Source: JAKAGE01 sp035541415 (GTDB lineage: Bacteria > Patescibacteriota > Minisyncoccia > UBA6257 > 2-01-FULL-56-20). From it: DNA of 64,000 nucleotides. The DNA lies in the NCBI GenBank assembly GCA_035541415.1, contig DATKNI010000030.1, positions 1 to 64,000 on the forward strand, written 5' to 3'. Of this stretch, positions 33,764 to 42,061 are shown in pieces. The notes under the pieces were generated by a model, which was given only the letters and a program-made list of their open reading frames with translations, searched no databases and was not told where the DNA came from. A program made the translations under genes and the position numbers. Within the stretch, counting starts at the first letter, position 1. Each line of letters starts with the position of its first letter.

Positions 33764-35101
33764 CTATTCCGGATTCGAGATCAGCGATTTCACCGTCTTC
33801 AAGATGATCGCCCAGTCGAGGACGACGGAACGGTTTTTCAGATAATAGATATCGTATTCAAGCTTTTGCATCACGTCCTCGATCGTGGTGTCTTTGCGCC
33901 AGTGGATCTGGGCCCAGCCGGTCACGCCTGGTTTTGCGAGCAGGCGAACCTCGTAATAGGGGATCTGGGATTTGAGTTTCTCAACGAATTCGGGGCGCTC
34001 CGGACGAGGGCCGACAAATGAAAGGTCGCCCTTCACGATGTTCCAGAGCTGTGGGAGCTCGTCGAGGTGCGAGAGGCGCAGGAACCGTCCGATGCTCGTT
34101 GCCCGCGGATCGTTCAGCGAGCTCCATACGGCGCCGTTCTTTTCGGCGTCGATGCGCATGGTGCGGAATTTGTAGAGCGTGAACGGACGCTCTTTTTCGC
34201 CGACGCGGATTTGGCGGTAGATGATGGGGCCGCGCGACGTGAGTTTTATGAGGATTGCGATGAGAAGTTCGAGCGGCGAGAGAAGAATGCCGAGCAATAA
34301 CGCCGCCGTAAATTCCGATGCGCGCTTGAGCTGGTCGTAAAAGCGAACTTCGGCGGCAACGTTCTCGATGAGCCACGCCTCTTCGACGGCGCGCAGGGGG
34401 ATTTTGCGCAGGATATTTTCATAAAATGCCACAAGATCAATCACGAGGATGCCGCTGCCGAATAATTCGTACAGCGTGCGGACGAGGCGTCCGTCGCGCT
34501 TGAGCTGGTGCGGGATGACGATGAGATTGATGCCGTGCGCGCGTGCGGCGGCGCGAAGCTGTTCCGGCGCGGCGTATGCCTGGTCTTCGCTGAACTCGGC
34601 TCGGATTTCATATCCAAGCTGGGGAGCTTCGCGCACGACCCGCTTCACTTCTTCCGCGACGATGCCGCTGCCGACGAGAATCGCCTTGTTCGGCGCTTCG
34701 CCGAACGTCATCCAGCGATTTGCGCCGCGCCGCCAGAAAATTTCCGCGATGGCGAAGATGACGGTGAAGATGAGAAGGTTGGTTTTCGGCGTGATGCCGA
34801 ACGCAGGAACCAAATAGAAGAGGAGTGCGGCAAGCACGGCGTTCACCGCAAGCGTGAGGAGAAGGGTTTTGATGAAATCGAGATTGTTGCGCAGCCGGCG
34901 CAAGTCGTAGAGTCCTGACACGTAGAACAGGAGAATCCACAGCACAAAGATGACCGAAAACGCAAAAGCGTGGTCTTTGAGGAATTCGGCATAAAACGAA
35001 GCCCGATAGCGGATGAGGAGCGTCCCAAAAAGCGACGCATAGAGGACGACGACGTCGCCTACGAGTAAAAGAAATACTTTCAGTTTATTTGCGCCTTGCA
35101 T
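33764..35101 (-). CDS. Polyprenyl-phosphate sugar-1-phosphate transferase (WbaP/WcaJ type)
   Basis: A 445-residue enzyme that starts glycan assembly by moving sugar-1-phosphate onto undecaprenyl phosphate. Four N-terminal helices (residues 1-110) are followed by a soluble CoA-binding-like domain and the C-terminal bacterial sugar transferase domain: RASEFTAALLLG, YRQIRVGEKERPFTLYKFRTM, LDELPQLWNIVKGDLSFVGPRPERPEF and KPGVTGWAQI. ATG 35101 is used; the TTG three codons earlier is less likely. The initiating sugar is not predictable. Confidence 0.92.
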   Translation of the reverse strand: MQGANKLKVFLLLVGDVVVLYASLFGTLLIRYRASFYAEFLKDHAFAFSVIFVLWILLFYVSGLYDLRRLRNNLDFIKTLLLTLAVNAVLAALLFYLVPAFGITPKTNLLIFTVIFAIAEIFWRRGANRWMTFGEAPNKAILVGSGIVAEEVKRVVREAPQLGYEIRAEFSEDQAYAAPEQLRAAARAHGINLIVIPHQLKRDGRLVRTLYELFGSGILVIDLVAFYENILRKIPLRAVEEAWLIENVAAEVRFYDQLKRASEFTAALLLGILLSPLELLIAILIKLTSRGPIIYRQIRVGEKERPFTLYKFRTMRIDAEKNGAVWSSLNDPRATSIGRFLRLSHLDELPQLWNIVKGDLSFVGPRPERPEFVEKLKSQIPYYEVRLLAKPGVTGWAQIHWRKDTTIEDVMQKLEYDIYYLKNRSVVLDWAIILKTVKSLISNPE

Positions 35102-35148
35102 GCCGTTCAATAGTGAATACGCCTTTTTGTACCATATCGGTGCGGCGA

Positions 35149-36030
35149 CTACAACTTTGCGATGGCGCGCGCCGCAAGATAGATAGCGATGATGATGGCG
35201 GTGATGGCAATCAGCACGAAAACGAAGAAAATAGTCGCGATGAGGGCCTCCCGGTCTTTCCGTTCCGGCTGGTACAGCGTGCCTTCCTTGCCGAAGCGGA
35301 TTTCCTTGGACGACATCGTCCAGGGGCGGCGGAAGATAAGCATCCAGAAATTATTAAGGGCATACCGGAACCCCATCATCCACGCGCCCTCCGCAGCGAG
35401 GCGGCGGCCCGACGTGAGGATGGGAATCGAGAGTGTGAATTTGACGCGGCCCACTTTGCTGAGGCGGATCGCATTGTCCGTGTCGTCGCCGTAGAACGTG
35501 ATGTTCACGTTCTGTCCGCCGATTTTCTGGAACGCATCGCGCCGCACGGTGTAGTTGCCGCCTTGGATCGTGGTTGAGATGCCAAAGAACGTTTTCCCAA
35601 AGAGATAAATGCCGTAGTCGAGATAATAGAAGATGCGCACGAGCATGCGGATGTGCATCGGAAGGTCGTAATAGATGAAGGGGCCGCTCACGCAGACGAG
35701 CTTTGGGTCGCGGGCGAATTCAGCCTCAACTTTTTTGAGCCAGCCCGGCGGCATGATGGTGTCGGCGTCGATGAATGCCACGAGGGCGCCGCGCGACGCG
35801 AGGAATCCCGCTTGCCGCGTTGCGTTTGCTCCGCGCTTTGATTCACGAACGAGTTTCACGCCGGGATATTTTGCCACGACGCCATCCGTGTGATCGTTGG
35901 AGCTGTTGTCCGCAACGATGACCTCAACATCGTTTCTGCCGGCCGCTTCTTTGAGGATCGATTCGAGGCACGCGCCGATGTAATTCTCTTCGTTGTAGGC
36001 GGGTACGACGAAACTGAACGCGATGTCCAT
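35149..36030 (-). CDS. GT2 family glycosyltransferase, membrane-anchored
   Basis: A 293-residue GT-A enzyme with FVVPAYNEENYIGACLESI, VADNSSNDHTDGV, the metal motif FIDADTIMP and the later GGNYTVRRDAF. The C-terminus carries one or two transmembrane helices (about 262-290). A TAAACT box is 8 nt before the ATG. It belongs to the minus-strand run 37414 to 33764 (DedA, GT2, GT2, sugar transferase). Confidence 0.87.
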   Translation of the reverse strand: MDIAFSFVVPAYNEENYIGACLESILKEAAGRNDVEVIVADNSSNDHTDGVVAKYPGVKLVRESKRGANATRQAGFLASRGALVAFIDADTIMPPGWLKKVEAEFARDPKLVCVSGPFIYYDLPMHIRMLVRIFYYLDYGIYLFGKTFFGISTTIQGGNYTVRRDAFQKIGGQNVNITFYGDDTDNAIRLSKVGRVKFTLSIPILTSGRRLAAEGAWMMGFRYALNNFWMLIFRRPWTMSSKEIRFGKEGTLYQPERKDREALIATIFFVFVLIAITAIIIAIYLAARAIAKL

Positions 36031-36080
36031 ACCCCTAGTTTAGCACGACGAGAGAAGGGTGCTGCGAGGGCGAACCTCCC

Positions 36081-36806
36081 TTATCGCACCGGTTCCCACG
36101 TGTCCGACGAGCGCTTAAAGAGCCAGAATGAAATGCCGTTGTGGATCCATTTGTACATCGTCCGCCATGCGCCAAAATGGTGGAACCGGCGGCCTTCGTG
36201 GTAGACGGCAAGGTCCCATGCGACGCGGGTGTGCCCGAATTTGGCGAGCTTGCCAAAGAGGTCCACGTCTTCCGCGGTCGTGAGGCGCTCATCGAAGCCG
36301 CCGGTTTTTTTGAACGCGTCGGCTTTCACCATGATGAATTTTCCCGACGCGATTCCCACGCGGAGCATTTTATTCAAAAAGAAGAACCAGACATTCATGA
36401 GGAACGACACGGCGCGGTCGCTCCGCGTCGCCACGGCTTCGGAAACTTTGATCTGCGCCGAGAGGCCGAGCAATTTCGGGTCGTTATCAAAACGCGCAAG
36501 CGTTTTCCGGAAAAACGTATTTGGATCGGGGACGAACGTGTCGGAATCAATGAAGACAAAATATTTTCCAGCGGCAACCGCAACGCCGTCATTGCGTCCC
36601 GGCGAAACGCCCGGCTTTTTGCCGGGGGCAAGGAGGACGACTTTGTCGGCGCAGGTGCGCGCGATTGTGACGGTCTGGTCCGTGCTCGCCGTATCCGAGA
36701 CGATCACTTCGTGCGGCACGGTGAGGCGCGAAAACTGGCGGACGGTTTGCTCGATTTTCTTTTCCTCATTGAAAACCGGGATGATGATGGAGAGCAGGGG
36801 ATCCAT
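36081..36806 (-). CDS. GT2 family glycosyltransferase (short)
   Basis: A 241-residue GT-A enzyme: LSIIIPVFNEEKKIEQTV, VSDTASTDQTVTIA, the metal motif FIDSDTFVP and FDERLTTAEDVDLFGKLA, the acceptor-site ED motif. ATG 36806 gives a family-typical start; the frame stays open further upstream inside the DedA gene but that part is not conserved. It begins 5 nt after the DedA-family stop codon. Related to, but clearly different from, the neighbouring GT2 gene. Confidence 0.85.
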   Translation of the reverse strand: MDPLLSIIIPVFNEEKKIEQTVRQFSRLTVPHEVIVSDTASTDQTVTIARTCADKVVLLAPGKKPGVSPGRNDGVAVAAGKYFVFIDSDTFVPDPNTFFRKTLARFDNDPKLLGLSAQIKVSEAVATRSDRAVSFLMNVWFFFLNKMLRVGIASGKFIMVKADAFKKTGGFDERLTTAEDVDLFGKLAKFGHTRVAWDLAVYHEGRRFHHFGAWRTMYKWIHNGISFWLFKRSSDTWEPVR

Positions 36807-36811
36807 GGCGG

Positions 36812-37414
36812 CTAGAATTTCGGCGGCATTTCGCCGAAGCGCTTGCGCATCGCCTTCCCGAATCCCCAGACGATGAGAACGAGTGTAATAATGAGGCCGA
36901 TGACAAAGCCCCAGCGAAGGCTCTTGTCTACCACAAAATAGAGGTTGCCGAAGAAATAACCGAGGGCAAAAAGAAATCCGGCCCAAATGAATTCGCCGAA
37001 GAAATTGATCGTGATGTATTTTTTGAACGAAACTTTCGCCGCCCCTGCGGCGATGAGCGTTGCAATCGCAAAACCGAATCCGGTCGTGAGCTTCGAGATG
37101 AAAAGGATTTTGGTCTGGTGCTCCTTGAAGAATTCTTCGGCGCGCTCCACGTTCTGGCTCGAGATATTAATCCAGTGGCCGTATTTTTCGATGAGCGGCC
37201 GGCCGCCGTGGCGCCCCACAAAATACCAGATCACGTCGCCCGTGAGGTCGCCCGCGATCATCGTGAGGTAGATCGGCCAAAAATCAAAAAAATTGAGGCG
37301 GACCAGAAAGCCCGCGACCATCATTACGACAGGCCCCTCGACGATAGCGAGGGGATAGGCGATCCAGTATCGATACGTTAAGAGCGTTTGTACAAACGGT
37401 GCGGTTAATGGCAT
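36812..37414 (-). CDS. DedA-family membrane protein (VTT domain)
   Basis: A 200-residue polytopic protein with the DedA signatures GDLTGDVIWYFVGRHGG and FISKLTTGFGFAIATLIAAGAAKVSFKKY. DedA proteins include undecaprenyl-phosphate and phosphatidylethanolamine flippases, so recycling of the carrier used by this glycan locus is a plausible role. TATAAT lies about 20 nt before the ATG. Divergently transcribed from the PAP2 gene. Confidence 0.87.
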   Translation of the reverse strand: MPLTAPFVQTLLTYRYWIAYPLAIVEGPVVMMVAGFLVRLNFFDFWPIYLTMIAGDLTGDVIWYFVGRHGGRPLIEKYGHWINISSQNVERAEEFFKEHQTKILFISKLTTGFGFAIATLIAAGAAKVSFKKYITINFFGEFIWAGFLFALGYFFGNLYFVVDKSLRWGFVIGLIITLVLIVWGFGKAMRKRFGEMPPKF

Positions 37415-37492
37415 GTTTGCTCGTCCATTTATTATACTGGATTATACGAAAACAAGGCATTTTGGTGATAGTATTGATTTATACCATCTCAC

Positions 37493-38164
37493 ATGAAGAA
37501 CCCATTCTGGCGTTATAAGGGATTCTGGCCGCCCGAGCGGAAGCGATCGATGTATTTGGGGATCGTGCTCCTCGTGCTCGCCATCATCGTGCAGTTCACG
37601 CTGGGGCCATTCGGGTCGCGCCACGCGATGACCGCAGCCCCGGCCGGGGATATTTTTCTCGACAATCTTCCGGTTGTAAATCTGACGGGCGTGATTGTTT
37701 TCTGGACCCTCGCGCTGTGGGTGCTTGCGTGGTGCCTCCTCGTCACGCGTCCGCAGTATTTGATTTTCGGCACCAAGGCGATTGCCGTCTACATTATGTG
37801 CCGGGCGTTTTTTGTGAGCCTCACGCATATCGGCCCGTACCCGATTAATTTTTCGCCGAGCCCGGAAAATATCGGATTCCATTTTTATCAGCTGTGGACG
37901 TATCAGGGAAATTTTTTCTTTTCGGGGCACACCGCATTCCCGTTTCTCATGGCGCTCATCTTTTGGGATGAGAAGATCTGGCGCCGCTTTTTCCTGTTCC
38001 TCTCGTTTTTCTTCGGCCTCACGGTGCTCCTTGCGCACGTCCACTATTCGATCGACGTATTTGCCGCGCCGTTCATCACCTACGCCACGTTTGTCGCGAC
38101 GGCCCGGATGTTCCACGACGATTACAAGCTTTTGCCGGGAGAGCGGCCCGGTTTGCCGGCGTAG
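37493..38164 (+). CDS. PAP2/sphingomyelin-synthase-like membrane phosphatase
   Basis: A 223-residue protein with about six transmembrane helices and the lipid phosphatase motifs FFSGHTAFPFLMALIFW and HVHYSIDVFAAPF. This His-Tyr-Ser-x-Asp-Val layout is that of the PAP2_3/sphingomyelin-synthase subgroup, which transfers or hydrolyses phospho-headgroups. The first PAP2 motif (KxxxxxxRP) is not evident. A role in polyprenyl diphosphate or lipid headgroup turnover is likely but the substrate is unknown. Confidence 0.78.
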   Translation: MKNPFWRYKGFWPPERKRSMYLGIVLLVLAIIVQFTLGPFGSRHAMTAAPAGDIFLDNLPVVNLTGVIVFWTLALWVLAWCLLVTRPQYLIFGTKAIAVYIMCRAFFVSLTHIGPYPINFSPSPENIGFHFYQLWTYQGNFFFSGHTAFPFLMALIFWDEKIWRRFFLFLSFFFGLTVLLAHVHYSIDVFAAPFITYATFVATARMFHDDYKLLPGERPGLPA

Positions 38165-38204
38165 CTTCTTGCCGCTCGCGCGAGATCGCGATATCATTAC
38201 CCGT

Positions 38205-39065
38205 ATGGAACAAAACGAACACGATAAGGAACAAAAACACGAGGCGGAGGCGCACGGCTCTCTGGAGTCTGATGCGCGCGCGGCGGAGGCCGTTTCGGCT
38301 CCGGTGAAGAAAGATAAATTTTTGCCGGTTAGCATTCTGATTGCGGCGATCGTGATCGGCGGGTCAATTGTGTTCGCGACGGTTTACCACCCTGCGGCGC
38401 AGCAGCCTGCAACCGACGGAACCGGCGCCCAGCCGGGCGGCGCGGCGCAAACGGGCAATCTCGCCGGAACGGAAGAAACGGCAGCCCAGATCAATACGCT
38501 CGGCCCGCGCGACGCCATCCTCGGCGACCCGAATGCGCCGATAACGCTCATCGAATACGGCGACTACCAGTGTCCGTTCTGCAGCCGCTACTTCACCACG
38601 CTTGAACCGACGATCCAGCAGCAATATATCAACACCGGAAAGGTGAAGATGGTGTTCCGGAATTTTGCATTCCTCGGCTCCGAGTCGACGCTCTCTGCCG
38701 AAGCAGCCGAATGTGCGGAAGATCAAAACCAGCTGTGGGCTTATCACGACGCGTTGTACAAGGCGAAAGCGGCTGATTTTGCGAAGGGGAATGGGGAAGA
38801 TGATGGGTTCTTTACGCAGGCATTTCTCCTCCAAACCGCGCAGAATCTCCATCTCAATGTTTCGACGTTCACGTCGTGCCTCACAGCCCACAAGAACCAG
38901 AGCCTTGTCGCGCAGGAATACCAGGATGCCGCAAAGGCCGGCGTAAACTCGACGCCCTCCACGTTCATTAACGGCAAGATGGTTGTGGAAACGGATGGTT
39001 CGAGCGCTGGTGCGGATAATGCTTTGATCCTCAAGGAGCTCGCCGACGCGACAGCCGGAAAATAG
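38205..39065 (+). CDS. DsbA-family thiol-disulfide oxidoreductase, membrane-anchored
   Basis: A 286-residue protein. A charged cytosolic N-terminus (about 45 residues) is followed by one transmembrane helix (about 46-64), a Gly/Ala/Thr-rich linker and a DsbA-like thioredoxin domain (BdbD type). The active site is CPFC in EYGDYQCPFCSRYF, and the cis-Pro loop is STPSTFING. It should form disulfides in exported proteins. The start at 38205 is set by the helix position. It ends in a U-tract terminator. Confidence 0.9.
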   Translation: MEQNEHDKEQKHEAEAHGSLESDARAAEAVSAPVKKDKFLPVSILIAAIVIGGSIVFATVYHPAAQQPATDGTGAQPGGAAQTGNLAGTEETAAQINTLGPRDAILGDPNAPITLIEYGDYQCPFCSRYFTTLEPTIQQQYINTGKVKMVFRNFAFLGSESTLSAEAAECAEDQNQLWAYHDALYKAKAADFAKGNGEDDGFFTQAFLLQTAQNLHLNVSTFTSCLTAHKNQSLVAQEYQDAAKAGVNSTPSTFINGKMVVETDGSSAGADNALILKELADATAGK

Positions 39066-39087
39066 TTACACGAGCAAACAAGAAATC

Positions 39088-39110
39088 CCGGGGCGGCCCC
39101 GGGTTTTTTT
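39088..39110 (+). terminator. Rho-independent terminator after the DsbA-like gene
   Basis: CCCGGGG and CCCCGGG pair around a 3-nt loop, followed by seven T. Confidence 0.88.
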
Positions 39111-39115
39111 ACGGC

Positions 39116-39143
39116 TTGACATATAAGGATATGCTAATATGAT
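39116..39143 (+). promoter_or_regulatory. Promoter of the arsR-type operon
   Basis: TTGACA (39116-39121), a 16-nt spacer and TATGAT (39138-39143). The ATG follows after 6 nt, so the mRNA should be leaderless. ATAT steps in the spacer could form a regulator site, since the first gene encodes an ArsR-family repressor (inference). Confidence 0.78.
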
Positions 39144-39149
39144 TATTAC

Positions 39150-39497
39150 ATGCCCACCAACTGCAAAGAAATCGAACGCTTTGGAAAGGGGATCGGCAAT
39201 GAAGCCCGGTACCGGATCCTCCAAGCGCTTTTGAAGGGCCGCAAAACCGTGAGCGAGCTTGTGACGATCGCGCGCTTGAGCCAGCCCGCCGTTTCCCAGC
39301 ATCTCAAAACGCTCAAAGCAAGCGAACTCGTCATCGATGAGCGGCGCGGCAAAGAAGTGTTTTATGCGGTGAACGCCGAGTATCTTCTTGAGCTGCTCGC
39401 CCGGCTTTCGCAGGATGCCCGTCCGTGCATGGACGGGAGAGCGAAAGCGAAAGCGGCGAAAAGGCCAAGGATGTCGAAAATGCAAAAGGTCAAATAA
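39150..39497 (+). CDS. ArsR-family winged-helix transcriptional regulator
   Basis: A 115-residue DNA-binding protein. The winged helix-turn-helix includes RYRILQALLKGRKTVSELV, the recognition helix SQPAVSQHLKTLKAS and the wing VIDERRGKEVFYAVN. The tail is basic. No classical metal-binding ELCVCDL motif is present, so it may sense redox state or another ligand. It is the first gene of a short operon with an FMN reductase and is probably autoregulated. Confidence 0.9.
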   Translation: MPTNCKEIERFGKGIGNEARYRILQALLKGRKTVSELVTIARLSQPAVSQHLKTLKASELVIDERRGKEVFYAVNAEYLLELLARLSQDARPCMDGRAKAKAAKRPRMSKMQKVK

Positions 39498-39517
39498 TAA
39501 TTAATAAAAATTTAACA

Positions 39518-40111
39518 ATGGATCCGATCAAGATTAAGGTGATTATCGGCAGCACGCGTCCGGGCCGTTTCAGCGAGAAGCCGGCGCGGTGGATTTTTGA
39601 AGAAGCAAAGAAAGTCGAAGGCGTGGAAGCGGAGCTGCTCGATCTGCGGGATTATCCGTTGCCGTTTTTTGACGAGGCGCTGCCGCCTTCGATGACAAAA
39701 GAGCCGTATGCGAATCCCGTCGTACAGCAATGGACCGCAAAAATTGCCGATGGAGACGCGTTCATCGTACTGACGCCGGAATATAACCACGGCCCGTCGG
39801 CGGTCCTCAAGAATGCGATTGACTATGTCGGCAAGGAGTGGAACAAGAAGCCGGTCGGTTATGTGAGCTGGGGAAGCGTGTCCGGCGCTCGCGTCGTGGA
39901 GATGCTCCGCTTGACTGCGGTCGAGCTCCAAATGGCGCCGATCCGGCAGGCGCTCTATCTGCCCGGCACGGTGTATATGGCCGTGAAAGACGTGCCGACG
40001 GAAGCCATAAAACCGGAGATGTTTGAAGCGGTCGCTCCGGCACAAGCCGCGTTTTTTGCCCAACTTATGTGGTGGGCGCGGGCGCTCAAGACGGCGCGGT
40101 CAGCCGGGTAA
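39518..40111 (+). CDS. NAD(P)H-dependent FMN reductase
   Basis: A 197-residue flavodoxin-fold oxidoreductase. IIGSTRPGRFSEK binds the FMN phosphate, LTPEYNHGPSAVLKNAIDY is the family signature, and YVSWGSVSGARVVEMLR follows. Such enzymes reduce FMN, quinones or azo/chromate compounds. ATG 39518 lies 20 nt after the ArsR-type gene. Free FMN reduction could also feed the flavin electron-transfer genes at 51-54 kb, though no link is shown. Confidence 0.88.
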   Translation: MDPIKIKVIIGSTRPGRFSEKPARWIFEEAKKVEGVEAELLDLRDYPLPFFDEALPPSMTKEPYANPVVQQWTAKIADGDAFIVLTPEYNHGPSAVLKNAIDYVGKEWNKKPVGYVSWGSVSGARVVEMLRLTAVELQMAPIRQALYLPGTVYMAVKDVPTEAIKPEMFEAVAPAQAAFFAQLMWWARALKTARSAG

Positions 40112-40164
40112 CGGGCGTTCGGCTAAATTGCCCGCAAGCGGCTCGCGGCGTACAATGACCCTAT

Positions 40165-40356
40165 ATGGCCAAATCGTGGACAACGCTCATCGTGGGAGTC
40201 TGGATCGTGATCTCTCCCTGGCTCCTCGGATTCGCGGATATCTCCGTCATGAAATGGAGCAACCTCGCGGCCGGAACGGTAGTCATCCTGTTCGCCGTCT
40301 GGGACATCTTCGGAGAAAAGCCGCAAACACCATCGGTCGAAGAACATAAAAAATAA
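40165..40356 (+). CDS. SPW-repeat membrane protein
   Basis: A 63-residue protein with two transmembrane helices and one SPW motif (VWIVISPWLLGFAD) of the SPW repeat family; function unknown. TACAAT (40151-40156) lies 8 nt before the ATG, indicating a leaderless mRNA. Confidence 0.78.
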   Translation: MAKSWTTLIVGVWIVISPWLLGFADISVMKWSNLAAGTVVILFAVWDIFGEKPQTPSVEEHKK

Positions 40357-40371
40357 TCAACATTTATCATC

Positions 40372-40623
40372 ATGCCAACCGCACAGCACAAAGTAACCAT
40401 CTACAGCACGCCGTCATGCGTGTACTGCAAGATGGCAAAAGAATTCTTTGCCAAGAACGGCGTTTCATATCAAGAGCACAACGTTGCATCCGATTTGGAG
40501 GCCCGCAAGGAAATGGTTGAAAAATCGCAGCAGCTCGGCGTTCCGGTCATCGAAGTCGATGACAACATCATCATCGGTTTCGACCAGAAGACGCTCGAAC
40601 AGGTTCTGGAACTCAAGAAATAA
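40372..40623 (+). CDS. Glutaredoxin-family protein
   Basis: An 83-residue thioredoxin-fold protein with dithiol site CVYC (in YSTPSCVYCKMAKEFF) and the TVP-like cis-Pro loop GVPVIEVDD. It resembles NrdH/Grx-type proteins from organisms without glutathione, which take electrons from thioredoxin reductase. Thioredoxin reductase is encoded next, 85 nt downstream, supporting this pairing. Confidence 0.9.
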   Translation: MPTAQHKVTIYSTPSCVYCKMAKEFFAKNGVSYQEHNVASDLEARKEMVEKSQQLGVPVIEVDDNIIIGFDQKTLEQVLELKK

Positions 40624-40632
40624 ATGACGGCT

Positions 40633-40692
40633 GGATGTTCTTGCCCTTTGCCTCCGAGCGAAGACGAGCGTCGGCAAAGGACAAGAACATCC
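40633..40692. repeat. 20-bp inverted repeat between grx and trxB
   Basis: GGATGTTCTTGCCCTTTGCC (40633-40652) and its near-perfect reverse complement (40673-40692) pair at 19 of 20 positions around a 20-nt loop. No U-tract follows. It ends 16 nt before the trxB start. Confidence 0.85.
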
Positions 40693-40708
40693 ATTCCGTA
40701 AAATATTC

Positions 40709-41644
40709 ATGATTTACGACCTTATCATTATCGGCGGCGGCCCCGGCGGCGTAGCCGCAGGCATTTATGCCGCACGCAAAAAAATGAAATCCGTTTTGAT
40801 AACGGATTCGTTCGGCGGCCAATCGCTCAACTCCGCCGGCATCGAAAACTGGATCGGCACAAAAGCGATCTCGGGTTTTGATCTGGCAAAAAATCTTGAG
40901 GAACATCTGCGATCGCAGGCTGGCATCGAGATTGTTGCGCCGGACATGGTGACGAAGATCGAAAAGAAAGATGTGGGAATTCCAAACGGGGGATTTTTGG
41001 TCACCACGCAAAGCGGAAAAACATTTGAAACAAAGTATGTGCTCGTCACGGCCGGCAGCCGGCGCAAACGCCTCGGCGTCCCGGGCGAAGACGCATTCGA
41101 CGGCAAGGGCGTGGTGTTCTGTACCACGTGCGATGCGCCGCTCTTTGAAGGCAAGACGGTTGCCGTGGTGGGCGGCGGCAACTCGGCGCTCGAAAGCGTG
41201 CTCGACCTCATTCCCTATGCTTCAAAAATATATTTAATCGTCCGCTCGAATGTCCTGAAGGGCGATCCCGTTTCGCAGGAAAAAGTGAAAACCCATCCGC
41301 AAGTTACGATCATGTGGAACACCGTCATCGAAGAGATCCGCGGCGATAAGTTTGTGACGGGCGTCCGGTACAAAGACACGCAGACGGGCGAATCAAAAGA
41401 ACTCGCCCTCGACGGCGTATTCGTCGAAGTCGGCCTCACGCCGAATTCTGATTTCACGAAAGGGCTTTTGGAAACGGAGCAATATGGCCATATCCACGTT
41501 GACCATCAGACCCAGGCCACGTCCCAGCCGGGCATCTGGGCGGCGGGGGATGTAACCGACGGCCTCTATCAGCAGAACAATATCTCCGTGGGCGACTCCA
41601 TTAAGGCGGTTTTGAACATCTACGACAAGATTAAAACGGGATAA
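40709..41644 (+). CDS. trxB: Thioredoxin-disulfide reductase
   Basis: A 311-residue flavoprotein that passes NADPH electrons to thioredoxin or glutaredoxin-like proteins. FAD-binding GGGPGGVAAGIYAARK is at the N-terminus, the redox site is CTTC in VVFCTTCDAP, NAD(P)H binds at VVGGGNSALESV, and the C-terminal FAD motif is GIWAAGDVTDG. The NADPH-specificity motif HRR is absent; the region reads IVRSN, so cofactor preference may be unusual. Placed after grx. Confidence 0.92.
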   Translation: MIYDLIIIGGGPGGVAAGIYAARKKMKSVLITDSFGGQSLNSAGIENWIGTKAISGFDLAKNLEEHLRSQAGIEIVAPDMVTKIEKKDVGIPNGGFLVTTQSGKTFETKYVLVTAGSRRKRLGVPGEDAFDGKGVVFCTTCDAPLFEGKTVAVVGGGNSALESVLDLIPYASKIYLIVRSNVLKGDPVSQEKVKTHPQVTIMWNTVIEEIRGDKFVTGVRYKDTQTGESKELALDGVFVEVGLTPNSDFTKGLLETEQYGHIHVDHQTQATSQPGIWAAGDVTDGLYQQNNISVGDSIKAVLNIYDKIKTG

Positions 41645-41652
41645 ACCGGGGC

Positions 41653-41680
41653 TTGACGCAGGTAGACTCCCGAATATAAT
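41653..41680 (+). promoter_or_regulatory. groESL promoter
   Basis: TTGACG (41653-41658), a 16-nt spacer and a perfect TATAAT (41675-41680) directly upstream of a CIRCE operator. Confidence 0.88.
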
Positions 41681-41685
41681 TGCTA

Positions 41686-41712
41686 TTGGCACTCTTTCGT
41701 CGGGAGTGCTAA
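41686..41712 (+). promoter_or_regulatory. CIRCE element (HrcA operator)
   Basis: TTGGCACTC-N9-GAGTGCTAA differs from the consensus TTAGCACTC-N9-GAGTGCTAA at one base. It covers the start region of the transcript, where HrcA binding blocks initiation; hrcA itself is not in the window. Confidence 0.95.
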
Positions 41713-41733
41713 AATTTACCTACTATATAAAAA

Positions 41734-42024
41734 ATGAACGTAAAACCATTATCAAACCACGTGTTCCTCGAGGCGCTCGAAGAAGAAAAAACAACCGCAA
41801 GCGGCATCGTTTTGCCTGACACGGCAGAGAAGGAAAAGCCGGTAAAGGGCAAAGTGCTGGCCGTCGGCCCCGGCAAGGTCCAGGAAAACGGCACCGTGCG
41901 TCCGGTTGCAGTGAACGTGGGCGACGTCGTGCTTTTCAAAAAATATGGTCCCGATGAAATCGAGATCGAAGGGAAAAAATATTTGGTTGGCGACGAAGAC
42001 GATATTCTCGCCGTCCTCGAATAG
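41734..42024 (+). CDS. groES: Co-chaperonin GroES
   Basis: A 96-residue co-chaperonin that caps GroEL. MNVKPLSNHVFLEAL, the mobile-loop region KTTASGIVLPDTAEKEKPVKGKV and GDVVLFKKYGPDEIEIEGKKY are standard GroES features. Heat-shock control by HrcA is indicated by the CIRCE element 22 nt upstream. groEL follows after 37 nt. Confidence 0.97.
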   Translation: MNVKPLSNHVFLEALEEEKTTASGIVLPDTAEKEKPVKGKVLAVGPGKVQENGTVRPVAVNVGDVVLFKKYGPDEIEIEGKKYLVGDEDDILAVLE

Positions 42025-42061
42025 GTCGCAAATCGGAATTATTAAAAATTTCTAAACTCAT

